Part shown: piece after piece, positions 1 through 9,191 of the stretch
How the letters are laid out: each line of letters opens with the position of its first letter
How positions within the stretch are numbered: position 1 is the stretch's first letter
From: an uncultured Ruminococcus sp.
GTDB taxonomy: Bacteria > Bacillota > Clostridia > Oscillospirales > Acutalibacteraceae
NCBI GenBank assembly: GCA_934476515.1
Contig: CAKSNZ010000001.1
Coordinates: 62,001 to 126,000, forward strand
Direction of reading: 5' to 3'
Length of the DNA stretch: 64,000 bases
Notes under the pieces: generated by a model
Database searches by the model: none
What the model was told of the DNA's origin: nothing
Seen by the model: only the letters and a program-made list of their open reading frames with translations
Made by a program: the position numbers and the translations under genes

Positions 1-625
1 CTGTACCATTACCTGCACCGATACCGATTGTAGGGATAGTTAGTTTCTCTGTAATATATTCACAAAGTTCAGTTGGTGCACATTCAATAACTACTGCAAA
101 AGCACCGGCTTTCTCTACTGCTAAAGCATCTTCTACCATTTTTCTTGCACCGTCAATACTTTTACCCTGAACCTTAAAGCCACCAAAAGCATTTACACTT
201 TGAGGTGTCATACCGATATGAGCCATTACAGGAATACCTGCATTAGTAATAGCCTTGATACGGTCGCACATTTCTACGCCACCTTCAAGTTTAACTGCAT
301 TTGCTCTAGCCTCTTTCATTAGTCTACCGGCATTCATTACTGCTTGTTCAACAGAAACTTCATAAGACATAAAAGGCATATCAACAACAACCATTGCGTT
401 TTTACATGCTCTTGATACTGCACTGCCAAAGGTAATCATATCTTCCATTGTAACTGAAAGTGTATCTTCATAACCTAGCATAACATTACCTAGGCTATCA
501 CCTACCAATATACCGTTTACACAATTATCCATAATTTTTGCAGTTGAATAATCGTAAGCAGTAAGCATTGAGATTTTCTCTCCCTTTGCCTTCATCTTTG
601 CAAAAGTTGAAACATTATTTTTCAT
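1..625 (-). CDS. panB: 3-methyl-2-oxobutanoate hydroxymethyltransferase (partial, C-terminus outside window)
   Basis: First step of pantothenate synthesis: transfers a hydroxymethyl group from methylene-THF to 2-oxoisovalerate, giving ketopantoate, in the cytoplasm. I translated about 208 residues; full-length PanB is about 265-275, so the C-terminal quarter lies beyond base 1. Family motifs are visible: [10 protein letters not shown] near the N-terminus, LVGDSLG, then HIGMTPQ and the late GIGAGNGT. The ATG at 625 is preceded by a GAAAGGAGC ribosome site and overlaps the stop of the upstream DUF2520 gene by 11 bases, so the two are probably translationally coupled. Further pan genes may follow outside the window. 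Confidence 0.95.
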   Translation of the reverse strand, partial: MKNNVSTFAKMKAKGEKISMLTAYDYSTAKIMDNCVNGILVGDSLGNVMLGYEDTLSVTMEDMITFGSAVSRACKNAMVVVDMPFMSYEVSVEQAVMNAGRLMKEARANAVKLEGGVEMCDRIKAITNAGIPVMAHIGMTPQSVNAFGGFKVQGKSIDGARKMVEDALAVEKAGAFAVVIECAPTELCEYITEKLTIPTIGIGAGNGT

Positions 626-1475
626 TTTCTGCTCCTTTCAAAAGTACCTGTAATTCACTATAATCTCGGTTTTCATTTTTTACTTTGCTAATATTTAAAA
701 TTCTTTTTGATAGCAAAGTATAAATTTCTTTTTCTTCACCACTTAAACAGTTTAAGTGCTTAGTTACTGTATTAGTGTCACATCTTTCTACCGGTCCTGT
801 TAAGCTGCTTACTACATCATTTTCCATAATATTCTTAACATTGTTAGTTACAATTGGAGTTAGTGCTTTCAGAGCGTTTTCCCTTGTAAAGCCACAATCT
901 ACTAAAGTAGAAATACAAAAATCAAGTAGTCCTACCACAAGATTACTGCCAATAGTAGCTGACAGGTGATACTTATGTTTCATAGATTTATCAATAACTT
1001 GAAAATCATTACCACACTTTTTAAGAATATCTGTAACTAACTTAACACCAAGGGCTGAGCCTTCCACAGAAAAAAAGCCATCAGCTATTTCACAATATGA
1101 CTTATACTTGTCACTAATTGCAAATAACGGATGGACTGAACATATCATTGCACCAAAATCTTCTGCATCATCAAAAGCCTCTTTAGCAGACATAACACCA
1201 CTACAATGGCAAATTAATTTTCCCTTGATTGCTTGTTTTGAAAGAGAAGAATATACATCTCTTATATTATTATCCGGAACTGTAAGAAAAAGAGCGTCAC
1301 AATTTCTAACCAAATCATTTATACTTTCAAAACAACTTGTGTTTGTAAAACTTGATGCTTTCTTTGCACTAGTGATATTTTTGCTAAAATATCCAACAAC
1401 AGATATACCCTTACTCTGAAAATATTTTCCCAAAGTAAATCCAACTTTACCTGCTCCTACAAATCCAATTTTCAT
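615..1475 (-). CDS. DUF2520/Rossmann NAD(P)-binding protein, probable PanG-type ketopantoate reductase
   Basis: Predicted 286-residue oxidoreductase. The N-terminus [12 protein letters not shown] is a classic GxGxxG dinucleotide-binding turn. The rest fits the Rossmann-like plus DUF2520 architecture: a short Rossmann domain to about residue 150, then a helical domain. Proteins of this kind were reported as alternative ketopantoate reductases (PanG) in bacteria lacking PanE; the direct overlap with panB supports that role, but the substrate is inferred. I chose the ATG at 1475, which follows AGGTG with good spacing; the in-frame ATG at 1505 has its AAGGA abutting the codon. The chosen ribosome site lies in a small hairpin. 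Confidence 0.8.
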   Translation of the reverse strand: MKIGFVGAGKVGFTLGKYFQSKGISVVGYFSKNITSAKKASSFTNTSCFESINDLVRNCDALFLTVPDNNIRDVYSSLSKQAIKGKLICHCSGVMSAKEAFDDAEDFGAMICSVHPLFAISDKYKSYCEIADGFFSVEGSALGVKLVTDILKKCGNDFQVIDKSMKHKYHLSATIGSNLVVGLLDFCISTLVDCGFTRENALKALTPIVTNNVKNIMENDVVSSLTGPVERCDTNTVTKHLNCLSGEEKEIYTLLSKRILNISKVKNENRDYSELQVLLKGAENEK

Positions 1476-1479
1476 AAAA

Positions 1480-1498
1480 TCACCTACTTTCAAGGTGA
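1480..1498 (-). promoter_or_regulatory. Hairpin that sequesters the ribosome site of the PanG-like gene
   Basis: On the transcribed strand TCACCT, a 7-base loop and AGGTGA form a perfect 6-bp stem. Its 3' arm contains the AGGTG ribosome site of the gene starting at 1475. Pairing is seen directly; a role in translational control is inferred. Confidence 0.4.
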
Positions 1499-1595
1499 CA
1501 CCCAAAGTCCCATTCCTTACGGATATAAGCTATAAAAGGATATTAAAAAACATTGTATGTGGTACTATTTCATAAGAATACAGTCCACAAAATAT

Positions 1596-1624
1596 AATAT
1601 AACATTCTAAAGAAAAAAAGTAAA
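1596..1624 (-). promoter_or_regulatory. Probable sigma-A promoter of the PanG-like gene and panB
   Basis: TTTACT and TATATT separated by 17 bases on the minus strand. This predicts a leader of roughly 110 bases before the start at 1475. I recognise no known riboswitch in the leader. Confidence 0.5.
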
Positions 1625-1664
1625 GAAAAATATACCTTTACACTAAATAATTTTACAGAAAAAG

Positions 1665-1697
1665 GCAAAATAAAACTCCCCACAATGTGAGGAGTTT
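1665..1697 (-). terminator. Rho-independent terminator after ftsZ
   Basis: On the minus strand AAACTCC pairs with GGAGTTT, continued by CACA/TGTG-type pairs with one mismatch and a 3-base loop, followed by TTTTATTTT. It ends the dcw transcript just past the ftsZ stop. Confidence 0.8.
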
Positions 1698-1711
1698 AAG
1701 TTTAAAATTAA

Positions 1712-2812
1712 TTACTTATTAAAGATTGACATAATGTCATAGAAAGTATCGTCATCATCATCTTCAGCCTTTGGAGCCGGAGTAGATGCAGGTGTGCTAC
1801 TTACAGGAGCAGTAGCAGTAACCGGCTTTGCAGGAATCTTATCTTCATCCTTATCGCCGTTGAAACCTGTAGCAATAACTGTAACGCTGATTTCGTCTTC
1901 CATATTTTCATTGATAACAGCACCCCAGATGATGTTTGCATCTTCAGAAGCCTTGTTAGAAATCATTGTAGAAGCAATATCAATATCTTCAAGTGAAATA
2001 TCAGCAGAAGCAGTAACATTAATAATAACGCCCTTAGCACCGTCAATAGCTGTTTCTAGTAGTGGTGAAGAAATAGCCTGTTCAGCAGCAAGTGTAGCCT
2101 TATCCTTACCAGAAGCCTTACCGATGCCCATATGAGCATAACCTGCATTCTTCATAATAGCAGTAACATCGGCAAAGTCAAGGTTAACAAGACCCGGAAC
2201 AAGGATTAGGTCAGAGATACTCTGAACACCCTGACGAAGAACATCATCAGCAATGCTAAATGCATTCTTAAGAGTGATTGACTGGTCACTAAAGTACTTT
2301 AGTCTTTCGTTAGGTACGATAATCAGTGAGTCAACAGATGTTGCAAGTTCTTGAATACCCTGTTCAGCCTGAGCCATTCTCTTCTTACCTTCAAAAGCAA
2401 AAGGCTTAGTAACAACTGCAACAGTTAGGATGCCCATTTCTTTAGCAATCTGAGCAACCACAGGAGCAGCACCTGTACCTGTGCCACCACCCATACCGGC
2501 AGTAACAAATACCATATCTGTATCTTTAAGTAGAGCTGCAATTTCTTCCTTTGATTCTTCAGCTGACTGCTGACCGATACTTGGAAGAGAACCTGCACCC
2601 TTACCTCTTGTAATCTTTTCACCAATCTGAACTTTCTTATCAGCCTTAGAGAATTGAAGAACATGTTCATCTGTATTTATAGCAATAAATTCAACATTTT
2701 GAACTTCACTAGAAACCATTCTGTTGATAGCGTTACCGCCGCCGCCACCGACACCGATAACTTTAATAACTGGTAAATAATTCATTGGTTCATTTTCTAA
2801 CTCAAAAGCCAT
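1712..2812 (-). CDS. ftsZ: Cell division protein FtsZ
   Basis: Tubulin-like GTPase that polymerises into the Z ring at mid-cell. The 366-residue length is typical of Firmicutes FtsZ. Visible: glycine-rich loop [13 protein letters not shown] near residues 20-32, the tubulin signature GGGTGTG at residues 108-114, and the T7 synergy loop NLDFADV at residues 210-216, whose acidic residues complete the GTPase site. A low-complexity A/P/T linker leads to an acidic run and a C-terminal peptide ending DIMSIFNK, the usual docking tail for FtsA/SepF/ZapA-type partners. ATG start with AAGGAGGAAG upstream. Last gene of the cluster; ftsA, which often precedes it, is absent and ftsQ lies directly upstream. 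Confidence 0.98.
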   Translation of the reverse strand: MAFELENEPMNYLPVIKVIGVGGGGGNAINRMVSSEVQNVEFIAINTDEHVLQFSKADKKVQIGEKITRGKGAGSLPSIGQQSAEESKEEIAALLKDTDMVFVTAGMGGGTGTGAAPVVAQIAKEMGILTVAVVTKPFAFEGKKRMAQAEQGIQELATSVDSLIIVPNERLKYFSDQSITLKNAFSIADDVLRQGVQSISDLILVPGLVNLDFADVTAIMKNAGYAHMGIGKASGKDKATLAAEQAISSPLLETAIDGAKGVIINVTASADISLEDIDIASTMISNKASEDANIIWGAVINENMEDEISVTVIATGFNGDKDEDKIPAKPVTATAPVSSTPASTPAPKAEDDDDDTFYDIMSIFNK

Positions 2813-3014
2813 TTAAACTTCCTCCTTGTTTCCTATATATCTAATACATAATGCTTTAAATAGACACAATTACTATTATATAAGGTATCATAAAATACGG
2901 AAAAAATCAAGTAATTTTGTGCTTTATCTTAAATTTCAAAAAGTATAACTACATATGGTGTATATAGTAATTTTTTCGTCAATATATTACTTATTATTTT
3001 AGTAAATATTTAAC

Positions 3015-4394
3015 TTAGTTGTATAGTGTACCGTCACCATAACCTGTATCGTAACCGGTACCATAATCAGTTACGGTGTCTGTACCATAATTCACACTGT
3101 TATCAGTACCATAGTTTGTGCCGTAATCTGCTCCATAATCGGTACTGTTACCTGTACCGTAATCAGTTACACCACCACTTGTATCTGTACTGTAGCCGTT
3201 TGAATCAACATAAGAATTTGCATCTGTAGCATCGGTTGTTGGTTCTGTTGTAGTTGTTTTTGTGTCATCAGACTTATCAGCTTTTGCTACAACAGAGTCC
3301 TCATTAAAGTAACTTCTCTTTGTATCATAACAAGAGCTTACGTCTAAAGTACCCTCAATAATACCTTGATTTTTAGGGTCTAATTTTTCTGTAATAATAG
3401 CCTTTGCTGTTTTGATTTTATAATTAATATTTTCAGGCAAACCAAGTTTTACAAGAATTCTATTATCATAAGTAAATGTTAGGTTTGCACTTTTAGATAC
3501 ATTTATTTCTGTTATATCTTCAAGTTTATTGTTATTTAGTGAAGTGACAATTTCTGTAAGTGACTGTCCTACTGCTTTGTTGCTATATTCAACATAGTCA
3601 CCGGGAGTATTGGACTTAAGTTTTGCACCTTTTAGAATTGGCAGACCCTTTACCTTTTTGTTGGAATTATCAAGAATTCTACCTTCTTTAGAAACTGTAC
3701 AATATTCATTTCCGTACTTAACAATGTAACTTGCTTCACCCTCTGTAACATCAATTACGATTCTGTCAGGTAAGCCAAAGGAAACATCAACTTTTTGCAC
3801 ATACGGAAATGTATTTTTAATATTTTCTTCTGCCCATTTCTTGTTGGCTAAGAAAATATTTTCACCTTCCTTTATACCACAAGCAGAAACAAGTTGTTCC
3901 TTAGAATACCTTGTATCTCCTTCAATTTCAAAATTTGCTGTTTTAAAAAATACTGTTAAAGAAAGTGTAATTCCGGCTACAACTACAACAGCAACTAAAG
4001 CTGAATATGTAATTATCATTCTCCATCTGCGACTTTTCTTAGTATTTACACTTTTAGCAGGATTTTTTCTTCTTCTCATTCTGCGAATATCGTTTTTATC
4101 AAGATATTTATTGTCATCATAAGCTGACTGGTCAACAATATTCTCACCTAAAAAGTCATTACTTCCGGAATATCTGTCTTTTCTGGTATTTCTCTTTGTT
4201 GTATCAATTTTTCTTACATCTTTACGAGGTGTAATTACATCTTCTTTTAACTTTTTCTTTCTCTTTTTATTGGCTCTTTTAATTGCTTGATCTCTACGCT
4301 TTTGCTCAGCTTTTCTTTCTTTTTCTCTTCTTTTCTTTTCTTCTTTTATTTTTTTCTTTCTGCTCTTTTCAATGTTCTTTTTTGCATCAGCCAA
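3015..4394 (-). CDS. ftsQ: Cell division protein FtsQ/DivIB with long basic N-terminus and Y/G/T/D-rich tail
   Basis: Bitopic divisome scaffold linking FtsL/FtsB-type proteins with the septal synthase. The 459 residues are long for the family (usually 250-300). Order: very Lys/Arg-rich cytoplasmic region (about 1-125), one membrane helix (about 127-150), POTRA domain (about 154-220, FEIEGDTRYSKEQL), beta domain to about 365, Thr/Asp-rich linker, and a tail (about 402-459) built from DYGT/NYGT-like units. Start is TTG at 4394 behind AGAGGTG. It follows murA with an 18-base gap. The tail looks extracellular; its role is unknown to me. Confidence 0.9.
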   Translation of the reverse strand: MADAKKNIEKSRKKKIKEEKKRREKERKAEQKRRDQAIKRANKKRKKKLKEDVITPRKDVRKIDTTKRNTRKDRYSGSNDFLGENIVDQSAYDDNKYLDKNDIRRMRRRKNPAKSVNTKKSRRWRMIITYSALVAVVVVAGITLSLTVFFKTANFEIEGDTRYSKEQLVSACGIKEGENIFLANKKWAEENIKNTFPYVQKVDVSFGLPDRIVIDVTEGEASYIVKYGNEYCTVSKEGRILDNSNKKVKGLPILKGAKLKSNTPGDYVEYSNKAVGQSLTEIVTSLNNNKLEDITEINVSKSANLTFTYDNRILVKLGLPENINYKIKTAKAIITEKLDPKNQGIIEGTLDVSSCYDTKRSYFNEDSVVAKADKSDDTKTTTTEPTTDATDANSYVDSNGYSTDTSGGVTDYGTGNSTDYGADYGTNYGTDNSVNYGTDTVTDYGTGYDTGYGDGTLYN

Positions 4395-4412
4395 TTTTCA
4401 CACCTCTTTCCT

Positions 4413-5666
4413 CTATACTTTCCTTATATTTGCTCCTAAACTTGACAGTACAACCTCTAGGTCTTCATATCCTCTTTCAAGGTACTTAATTCCTTCAATT
4501 TCGGTTCTACCCTCTGCTTTTAAAGAAGCAACAACCAAAGCAGCAGCACCCCTTAATTCCTTTGCCACTACCTTAGCACCAAATAATCTATCTACACCTT
4601 CAACAACTGCAACCTTGTTGGCTACCTTTATATTAGCACCCAGTCGTGTTAAGTCCTCAACATGACGGTATCTGCTTTCAAAAATATTTTCAACAAATAC
4701 AGTTGTACCCTTAGCAACTGTTGCAACAGACATCATAACTGCTTGTGCATCAGTAGGAAAACCGGGATAAGGCATTGTCCTTACAGATTTAAAGGGCTTT
4801 AGTCTGTTTGGACTATCTATCTTAAGTTTACTGTTTCTCACCTTTATATTGCAACCGGCCTCCTCAAACAGAGGAATAACTCCGTCAAGGTGGCTACTGA
4901 TAATACCGTTAAGTATTAACTCACCACCGGTAACTGCCGAAGCAGCCATCAAGGTTGAAGCAACAATTCTGTCCGGAATAATAGTATGGACTGTTGGAGT
5001 TAAATTATCAACACCATAAATATAAATTGTGCTTTCGCCTGCACCATATATTTCAGCACCACACTTAACAAGATAATCACACAAATCAACAATCTCCGGT
5101 TCTCTGGCAGCGTTACTGATTATTGTAGTACCTTTTGCCAAAACGGCAGAAAGGATAATATTTTCAGTAGCACCTACACTAGGGAACGGCAAAGCAATTT
5201 TTGCTCCATGTAATTTATCTTTTACTCTACAAGTGATAAGTCCATATCTTTCATCAATAATAACACCCATTTTCCTAAGTGCAGAAAGGTGCAAGTCAAT
5301 TGGTCTTGGACCTAATTCACATCCACCGGGGAAGTACAACTTTGCCTTTCCTTTTCTTGCGATTATTGCACCTAAAAATACAATAGATGAACGCATTTCA
5401 TTCATCAAATTCTCAGGTATATCACACCTATTCATATCTTTGCTATCAACAATAAGTGTGTGGTCGCTGAGTTTTGCACTACAACCAAGATACCGTAAAA
5501 TCTGTATTGATGCATTAATATCACTGATAATAGGACAACAATGAATTACACTTTCACCACTGCACAAGAGAGTTGCCGAGATAATAGGCAAAGCACTGTT
5601 CTTAGCACCTTGCAAATCAACTTCACCTTGCAACCGTCTGTTACCATCAACTATAAACTTAGCCAA
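4413..5666 (-). CDS. murA: UDP-N-acetylglucosamine 1-carboxyvinyltransferase MurA
   Basis: Commits UDP-GlcNAc to peptidoglycan synthesis by adding enolpyruvate from PEP; cytoplasmic and the target of fosfomycin. The 417 residues match the family. K22-N23 (AKNSALP) are at the usual position for substrate binding. The loop PGGCELGPRPIDLH places the PEP-reactive cysteine at residue 116, so the enzyme should be fosfomycin-sensitive at this residue rather than a Cys-to-Asp variant. Later motifs include NAAREPEIVDL and the FPTDAQA segment. Start is TTG behind AAGGGTG. Located between murG and ftsQ in the dcw cluster. Confidence 0.96.
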   Translation of the reverse strand: MAKFIVDGNRRLQGEVDLQGAKNSALPIISATLLCSGESVIHCCPIISDINASIQILRYLGCSAKLSDHTLIVDSKDMNRCDIPENLMNEMRSSIVFLGAIIARKGKAKLYFPGGCELGPRPIDLHLSALRKMGVIIDERYGLITCRVKDKLHGAKIALPFPSVGATENIILSAVLAKGTTIISNAAREPEIVDLCDYLVKCGAEIYGAGESTIYIYGVDNLTPTVHTIIPDRIVASTLMAASAVTGGELILNGIISSHLDGVIPLFEEAGCNIKVRNSKLKIDSPNRLKPFKSVRTMPYPGFPTDAQAVMMSVATVAKGTTVFVENIFESRYRHVEDLTRLGANIKVANKVAVVEGVDRLFGAKVVAKELRGAAALVVASLKAEGRTEIEGIKYLERGYEDLEVVLSSLGANIRKV

Positions 5667-5733
5667 TTACAACACCCTTTATAAAATACTGAAACTATTT
5701 CTACATATTTTATGTTGGTGTTTCAAAAATGTG

Positions 5734-6849
5734 TTAGCCTAGAATACCTTTAATAACGCTAAAGATTCTTTCATTAGCATCAACAATAGCCATCTTTCTG
5801 GCATTCTTGCTATATTCTTCAAGAGTAACACTACTCTCAAGTAGCTTATCAACTTTTTCAATTAGAAGTTCAGGAGTTAAATCCTTTTCTTCAATAATTT
5901 CAGCAGCCTTTTTGTTTACCATAGCCATTGCGTTGTGATACTGATGATTTTCAGCAACATTTGGAGATGGAATCAGTACTGCCGGTTTGCCCTGTGCTTG
6001 GATTTCTGAAAGTGTAATTGCACCGGCTCTTGATACAACCACATCACAAGCGGCAAGACAAGTTGCCATATTGTTAATATATTCTCTAATATCAAGGTTA
6101 GGACACTTTGAAATGTCTGTACCTTTCTCTTTAACTAAATCAGGGAACCACTTACCGTATTGACCATACGCATGGATATGCTGATACTTGCCGTCTTTAC
6201 CACTTCTTGCGATTAGGTCAGCTAGGTTTTCGTTAATCTTTCTTGCACCTAAAGAACCACCAAAAGATAGAACAACAGGTCTTTCGTCAAGGCCAAGTTC
6301 TGCTCTGGCACTTTCTCTGTTAGCAGAAAGAATCTCTTGTCTTACAGGGTTACCTGTAATAACATAATCTAGGTTAGGGTCAAGGTGTTTCTTTGCATCA
6401 GGAATGGCTAACATAACTTTCTTAGCTAACTTAGAAAGCATCTTTGTAGTAACACCCGGATAAGCGTTTTGTTCGTGAATAATAATCGGAACGCCCATCT
6501 TTGCTGCTGTACGAAGTACAGGACCACTAACATAACCACCTGTACCAACAGCTAAATCCGGTTTAAATTCTTTAATAATCTTCTTTGACTCAGCAGAGGC
6601 TGTAAACATTCTCTTTACTGTTTTAACATTGTGACCGATAGCCTTAATATTAAAACTTCTCTTAAAGCCACTAATAACAATCTGCTTAAAATCAAAACCT
6701 GCTTGTGGAACAAGTCTTTCTTCCATGCCACCCTTGTTACCAACAAAAAGGATTTCTGCCTCAGGCATTTGTTTCTTTACATACCCGGCAATAGCAAGTG
6801 CTGGGTTAATATGACCGGCTGTACCACCACCGGCAAATAAAATTCTCAT
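5734..6849 (-). CDS. murG: Undecaprenyldiphospho-muramoylpentapeptide GlcNAc transferase MurG
   Basis: Converts lipid I to lipid II on the inner face of the membrane (GT28 family). The 371-residue length is typical. The N-terminal loop GGGTAGH occupies residues 7-13, the C-terminal domain has SFGGSLGARKIN, and the donor-site segment RAGAITLSE is present. The ATG start follows a GAGGTG ribosome site. It is 13 bases from the ftsW stop, as expected for the ftsW-murG pair, so lipid II synthesis and septal polymerisation are co-expressed. Confidence 0.97.
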   Translation of the reverse strand: MRILFAGGGTAGHINPALAIAGYVKKQMPEAEILFVGNKGGMEERLVPQAGFDFKQIVISGFKRSFNIKAIGHNVKTVKRMFTASAESKKIIKEFKPDLAVGTGGYVSGPVLRTAAKMGVPIIIHEQNAYPGVTTKMLSKLAKKVMLAIPDAKKHLDPNLDYVITGNPVRQEILSANRESARAELGLDERPVVLSFGGSLGARKINENLADLIARSGKDGKYQHIHAYGQYGKWFPDLVKEKGTDISKCPNLDIREYINNMATCLAACDVVVSRAGAITLSEIQAQGKPAVLIPSPNVAENHQYHNAMAMVNKKAAEIIEEKDLTPELLIEKVDKLLESSVTLEEYSKNARKMAIVDANERIFSVIKGILG

Positions 6850-6862
6850 ATTTTACACCTCA

Positions 6863-8086
6863 TTATGCTTTTTCAATATTAGAGTGTCTTGAAATCGAAA
6901 GTATTACACCCATCTGTGCCATTAATACAACCAACGAACTACCACCATAAGAGAAGAATGGTAAGCTGATACCTGTATTAGGCAACCAGTCTGTAATAAC
7001 AAAAATATTTAGAATAACTTGAATACCAATCTGTGAAATCAAACCAATACCAAGTAGTTTACCGAATCTGTCCGGTGCTTTCAGTGCAATCTTTACACCT
7101 CTATATACAAGTGCTGCAAAGATAATTAAGATTACTATTGCACCTACTAAGCCAAGTTCTTCACATACAACTGCAAAGATAAAGTCGTTCTGTGGTTCAG
7201 GCAGATAACCATACTTTTGTCTTGAGTTACCAAGACCTAAACCGAAAAGACCACCTGAGCCTATTGCATAAAGACTGTTTCTGGTCTGCCAAGTTGTTTG
7301 CCACATTTTCTCTGTTGTATATTCAAGAGCCTGACCCCAACCTTCCATTCTTGTCATAGCATAAGAAAGAAGACCGGTTACCCATGCAATCAAGAAAGCA
7401 ACAACAACTGCCACACCGGCAACAGCAAGCCACTTTGTGTTGATACCGGCTAAATAAAGCATTACAACAGTAAGCAATAGAATAATTACAATACCGGAAT
7501 AGTGAGGTTCAAGCACAAGTAAAACTGCTGTACTGACAAATACTGCAAGTGCAGGAACAACGCCATACTTAATTGTACTCATTTTGTCATAATAAAGACT
7601 TCCCCAATGTGCCAAGAAAAGCACTATTGCAAACTTAGAAAATTCCGAAGCCTGAATACCATAACCACCAACACCAATCCATCTATGAACATTGTTTACA
7701 GGTGGCAACATAAGCACCAATATCAGTGCCAAATAGGAAAGCCCTAAGAACACATAACACAAGTGATGCAAACTGTGGTAATCAATATAGGAAATACCTA
7801 TCATAAGGACAAAACCTATAACTGCAAATATTAACTGCCTTTTCAAGAAGAAGAAACTATCCCCTTGATTATAATATGCAACTGCATAAGATGCTGAAAA
7901 CATCATTATAAGACCGGTTACAAGAAGTATTAATAGAATAATCAAAAAAGGTAAATCAATACCCATACCAATAGAGAAAGAAATTCTCTTTCTCTTTTTT
8001 GGAGGAGCATTTTTTCTTCTAGTTCTAGTACGGCTCTCATTTCTTTGCCTTTCATTAGACATTCTCTTTAAAGTTTCTGATGACAT
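6863..8086 (-). CDS. ftsW: SEDS-family septal peptidoglycan polymerase FtsW (SpoVE-like)
   Basis: Membrane glycosyltransferase that polymerises lipid II together with a class B PBP. 407 residues: a basic, Arg/Lys-rich cytoplasmic extension of about 38 residues, then about ten hydrophobic helices. SEDS hallmarks include GMGIDLPFLIILL at the first helix, the PQNDFIF segment, CEELG, and the C-terminal TGISLPFFSYGGSS. A strong GGGAGGAGGAG ribosome site precedes the ATG. Sequence alone cannot separate FtsW from the sporulation paralogue SpoVE; the dcw position favours FtsW. Confidence 0.94.
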   Translation of the reverse strand: MSSETLKRMSNERQRNESRTRTRRKNAPPKKRKRISFSIGMGIDLPFLIILLILLVTGLIMMFSASYAVAYYNQGDSFFFLKRQLIFAVIGFVLMIGISYIDYHSLHHLCYVFLGLSYLALILVLMLPPVNNVHRWIGVGGYGIQASEFSKFAIVLFLAHWGSLYYDKMSTIKYGVVPALAVFVSTAVLLVLEPHYSGIVIILLLTVVMLYLAGINTKWLAVAGVAVVVAFLIAWVTGLLSYAMTRMEGWGQALEYTTEKMWQTTWQTRNSLYAIGSGGLFGLGLGNSRQKYGYLPEPQNDFIFAVVCEELGLVGAIVILIIFAALVYRGVKIALKAPDRFGKLLGIGLISQIGIQVILNIFVITDWLPNTGISLPFFSYGGSSLVVLMAQMGVILSISRHSNIEKA

Positions 8087-8119
8087 TAAATTCTCCTCCT
8101 CCCTATATTATATGAATAA

Positions 8120-9151
8120 TCAAAGTCCTAAAATTACCAGTGCAGTAACAATACCACATATAACGATTGTAAAACCACTAAATACTACAACAATCTTTGT
8201 TTCACTCCAACCACACTTTTCAAAGTGATGATGGATAGGACTCATCTTGAATAATCTTTTACCATGTGTAATTTTGAAGTATGTTACCTGAAGGATAACA
8301 GATAGCATTTCAAGTAGATAAGTTAGTGCCATTGGAATTAGGATAACCGGCATATTCATTGAATAAGCCAATGCACAAACAATGCCACCTAAGAACAGTG
8401 AACCTGTATCGCCCATAAACACCTTAGCAGGGTTAAAGTTCCATAGTAAGAAACCTAAGCAACCACCGGCTACACCTGCTGATAAAACACCTGTTGCAGG
8501 AGAAGTCATAACACTTGAGATAATCATATAGAACACTGCAACAAAAAATGTTTCTGAACCAACAAGGCCATCAATACCGTCAGCTAGGTTAACTGCATTA
8601 ACAACACCAACAATAACAATTACGCTTATAATGTGATAGATAATTGCAAAATTGCCCATATGAACAATACCGGCAAAAGGAATATATGTTGTATCGCCAT
8701 AACCAAAGAAAGCGTTGATTACAACGAATGCAATAGCAATAGCAAACTGAAAAACAAGTTTCTGCTTAGCTGTTAAACCAAGGTTTCTCTTTTTAACAAC
8801 CTTAATATAGTCATCAAGAAAACCAACTGCACCGTAAAGTACAGCCATACCTAGGCTAACAAACACCATTAGAACCTCTTTGTTATATGAATAACCTGTT
8901 GGTTCATAAATATCACCGAAAATTGATAAACAAGGAATTGCAATTACTGTTGCAACAACAATACCGATGATAAACATAATACCACCCATTGTTGGAGTAC
9001 CTTGCTTTTTCTTATGCCAAGATGGTCCAATATCAAGAATTGTCTGACCATACTTTAATTTGTGTAAAATCGGAATCAAAAATCTTCCTATTACTGCTGA
9101 AAGAACGAATGCAACAACTGCACCTACTAATTCCCATAATCCTACTGTCAT
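8120..9151 (-). CDS. mraY: Phospho-N-acetylmuramoyl-pentapeptide transferase MraY
   Basis: Transfers phospho-MurNAc-pentapeptide to undecaprenyl phosphate, forming lipid I; polytopic membrane enzyme. The 343-residue length fits. Family motifs: GFLDDYIKVVKKRNLGL, NAVNLADGIDGL, the Mg-binding MGDTGSLFLGG, and the histidine-rich HHHFEKCGW near the C-terminus. ATG start with GAGGTG upstream. It lies between the class B PBP and ftsW. Confidence 0.97.
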   Translation of the reverse strand: MTVGLWELVGAVVAFVLSAVIGRFLIPILHKLKYGQTILDIGPSWHKKKQGTPTMGGIMFIIGIVVATVIAIPCLSIFGDIYEPTGYSYNKEVLMVFVSLGMAVLYGAVGFLDDYIKVVKKRNLGLTAKQKLVFQFAIAIAFVVINAFFGYGDTTYIPFAGIVHMGNFAIIYHIISVIVIVGVVNAVNLADGIDGLVGSETFFVAVFYMIISSVMTSPATGVLSAGVAGGCLGFLLWNFNPAKVFMGDTGSLFLGGIVCALAYSMNMPVILIPMALTYLLEMLSVILQVTYFKITHGKRLFKMSPIHHHFEKCGWSETKIVVVFSGFTIVICGIVTALVILGL

Positions 9152-9191
9152 TCTAACACCTCATTTTAACATCTTTTATATAAAAAATTTA

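Noticed and set aside
1476..1595. Riboswitch in the leader of the PanG-like gene
   Set aside because: Apart from the small hairpin over the ribosome site, I recognise no conserved aptamer motif.
2875..2910. Possible promoter before ftsZ (TATAAT at 2875-2880)
   Set aside because: No -35 at 16-18 bases (the position reads TTTCCG; TTGATT is 24 bases away). It may still work weakly but is not supported enough to list.
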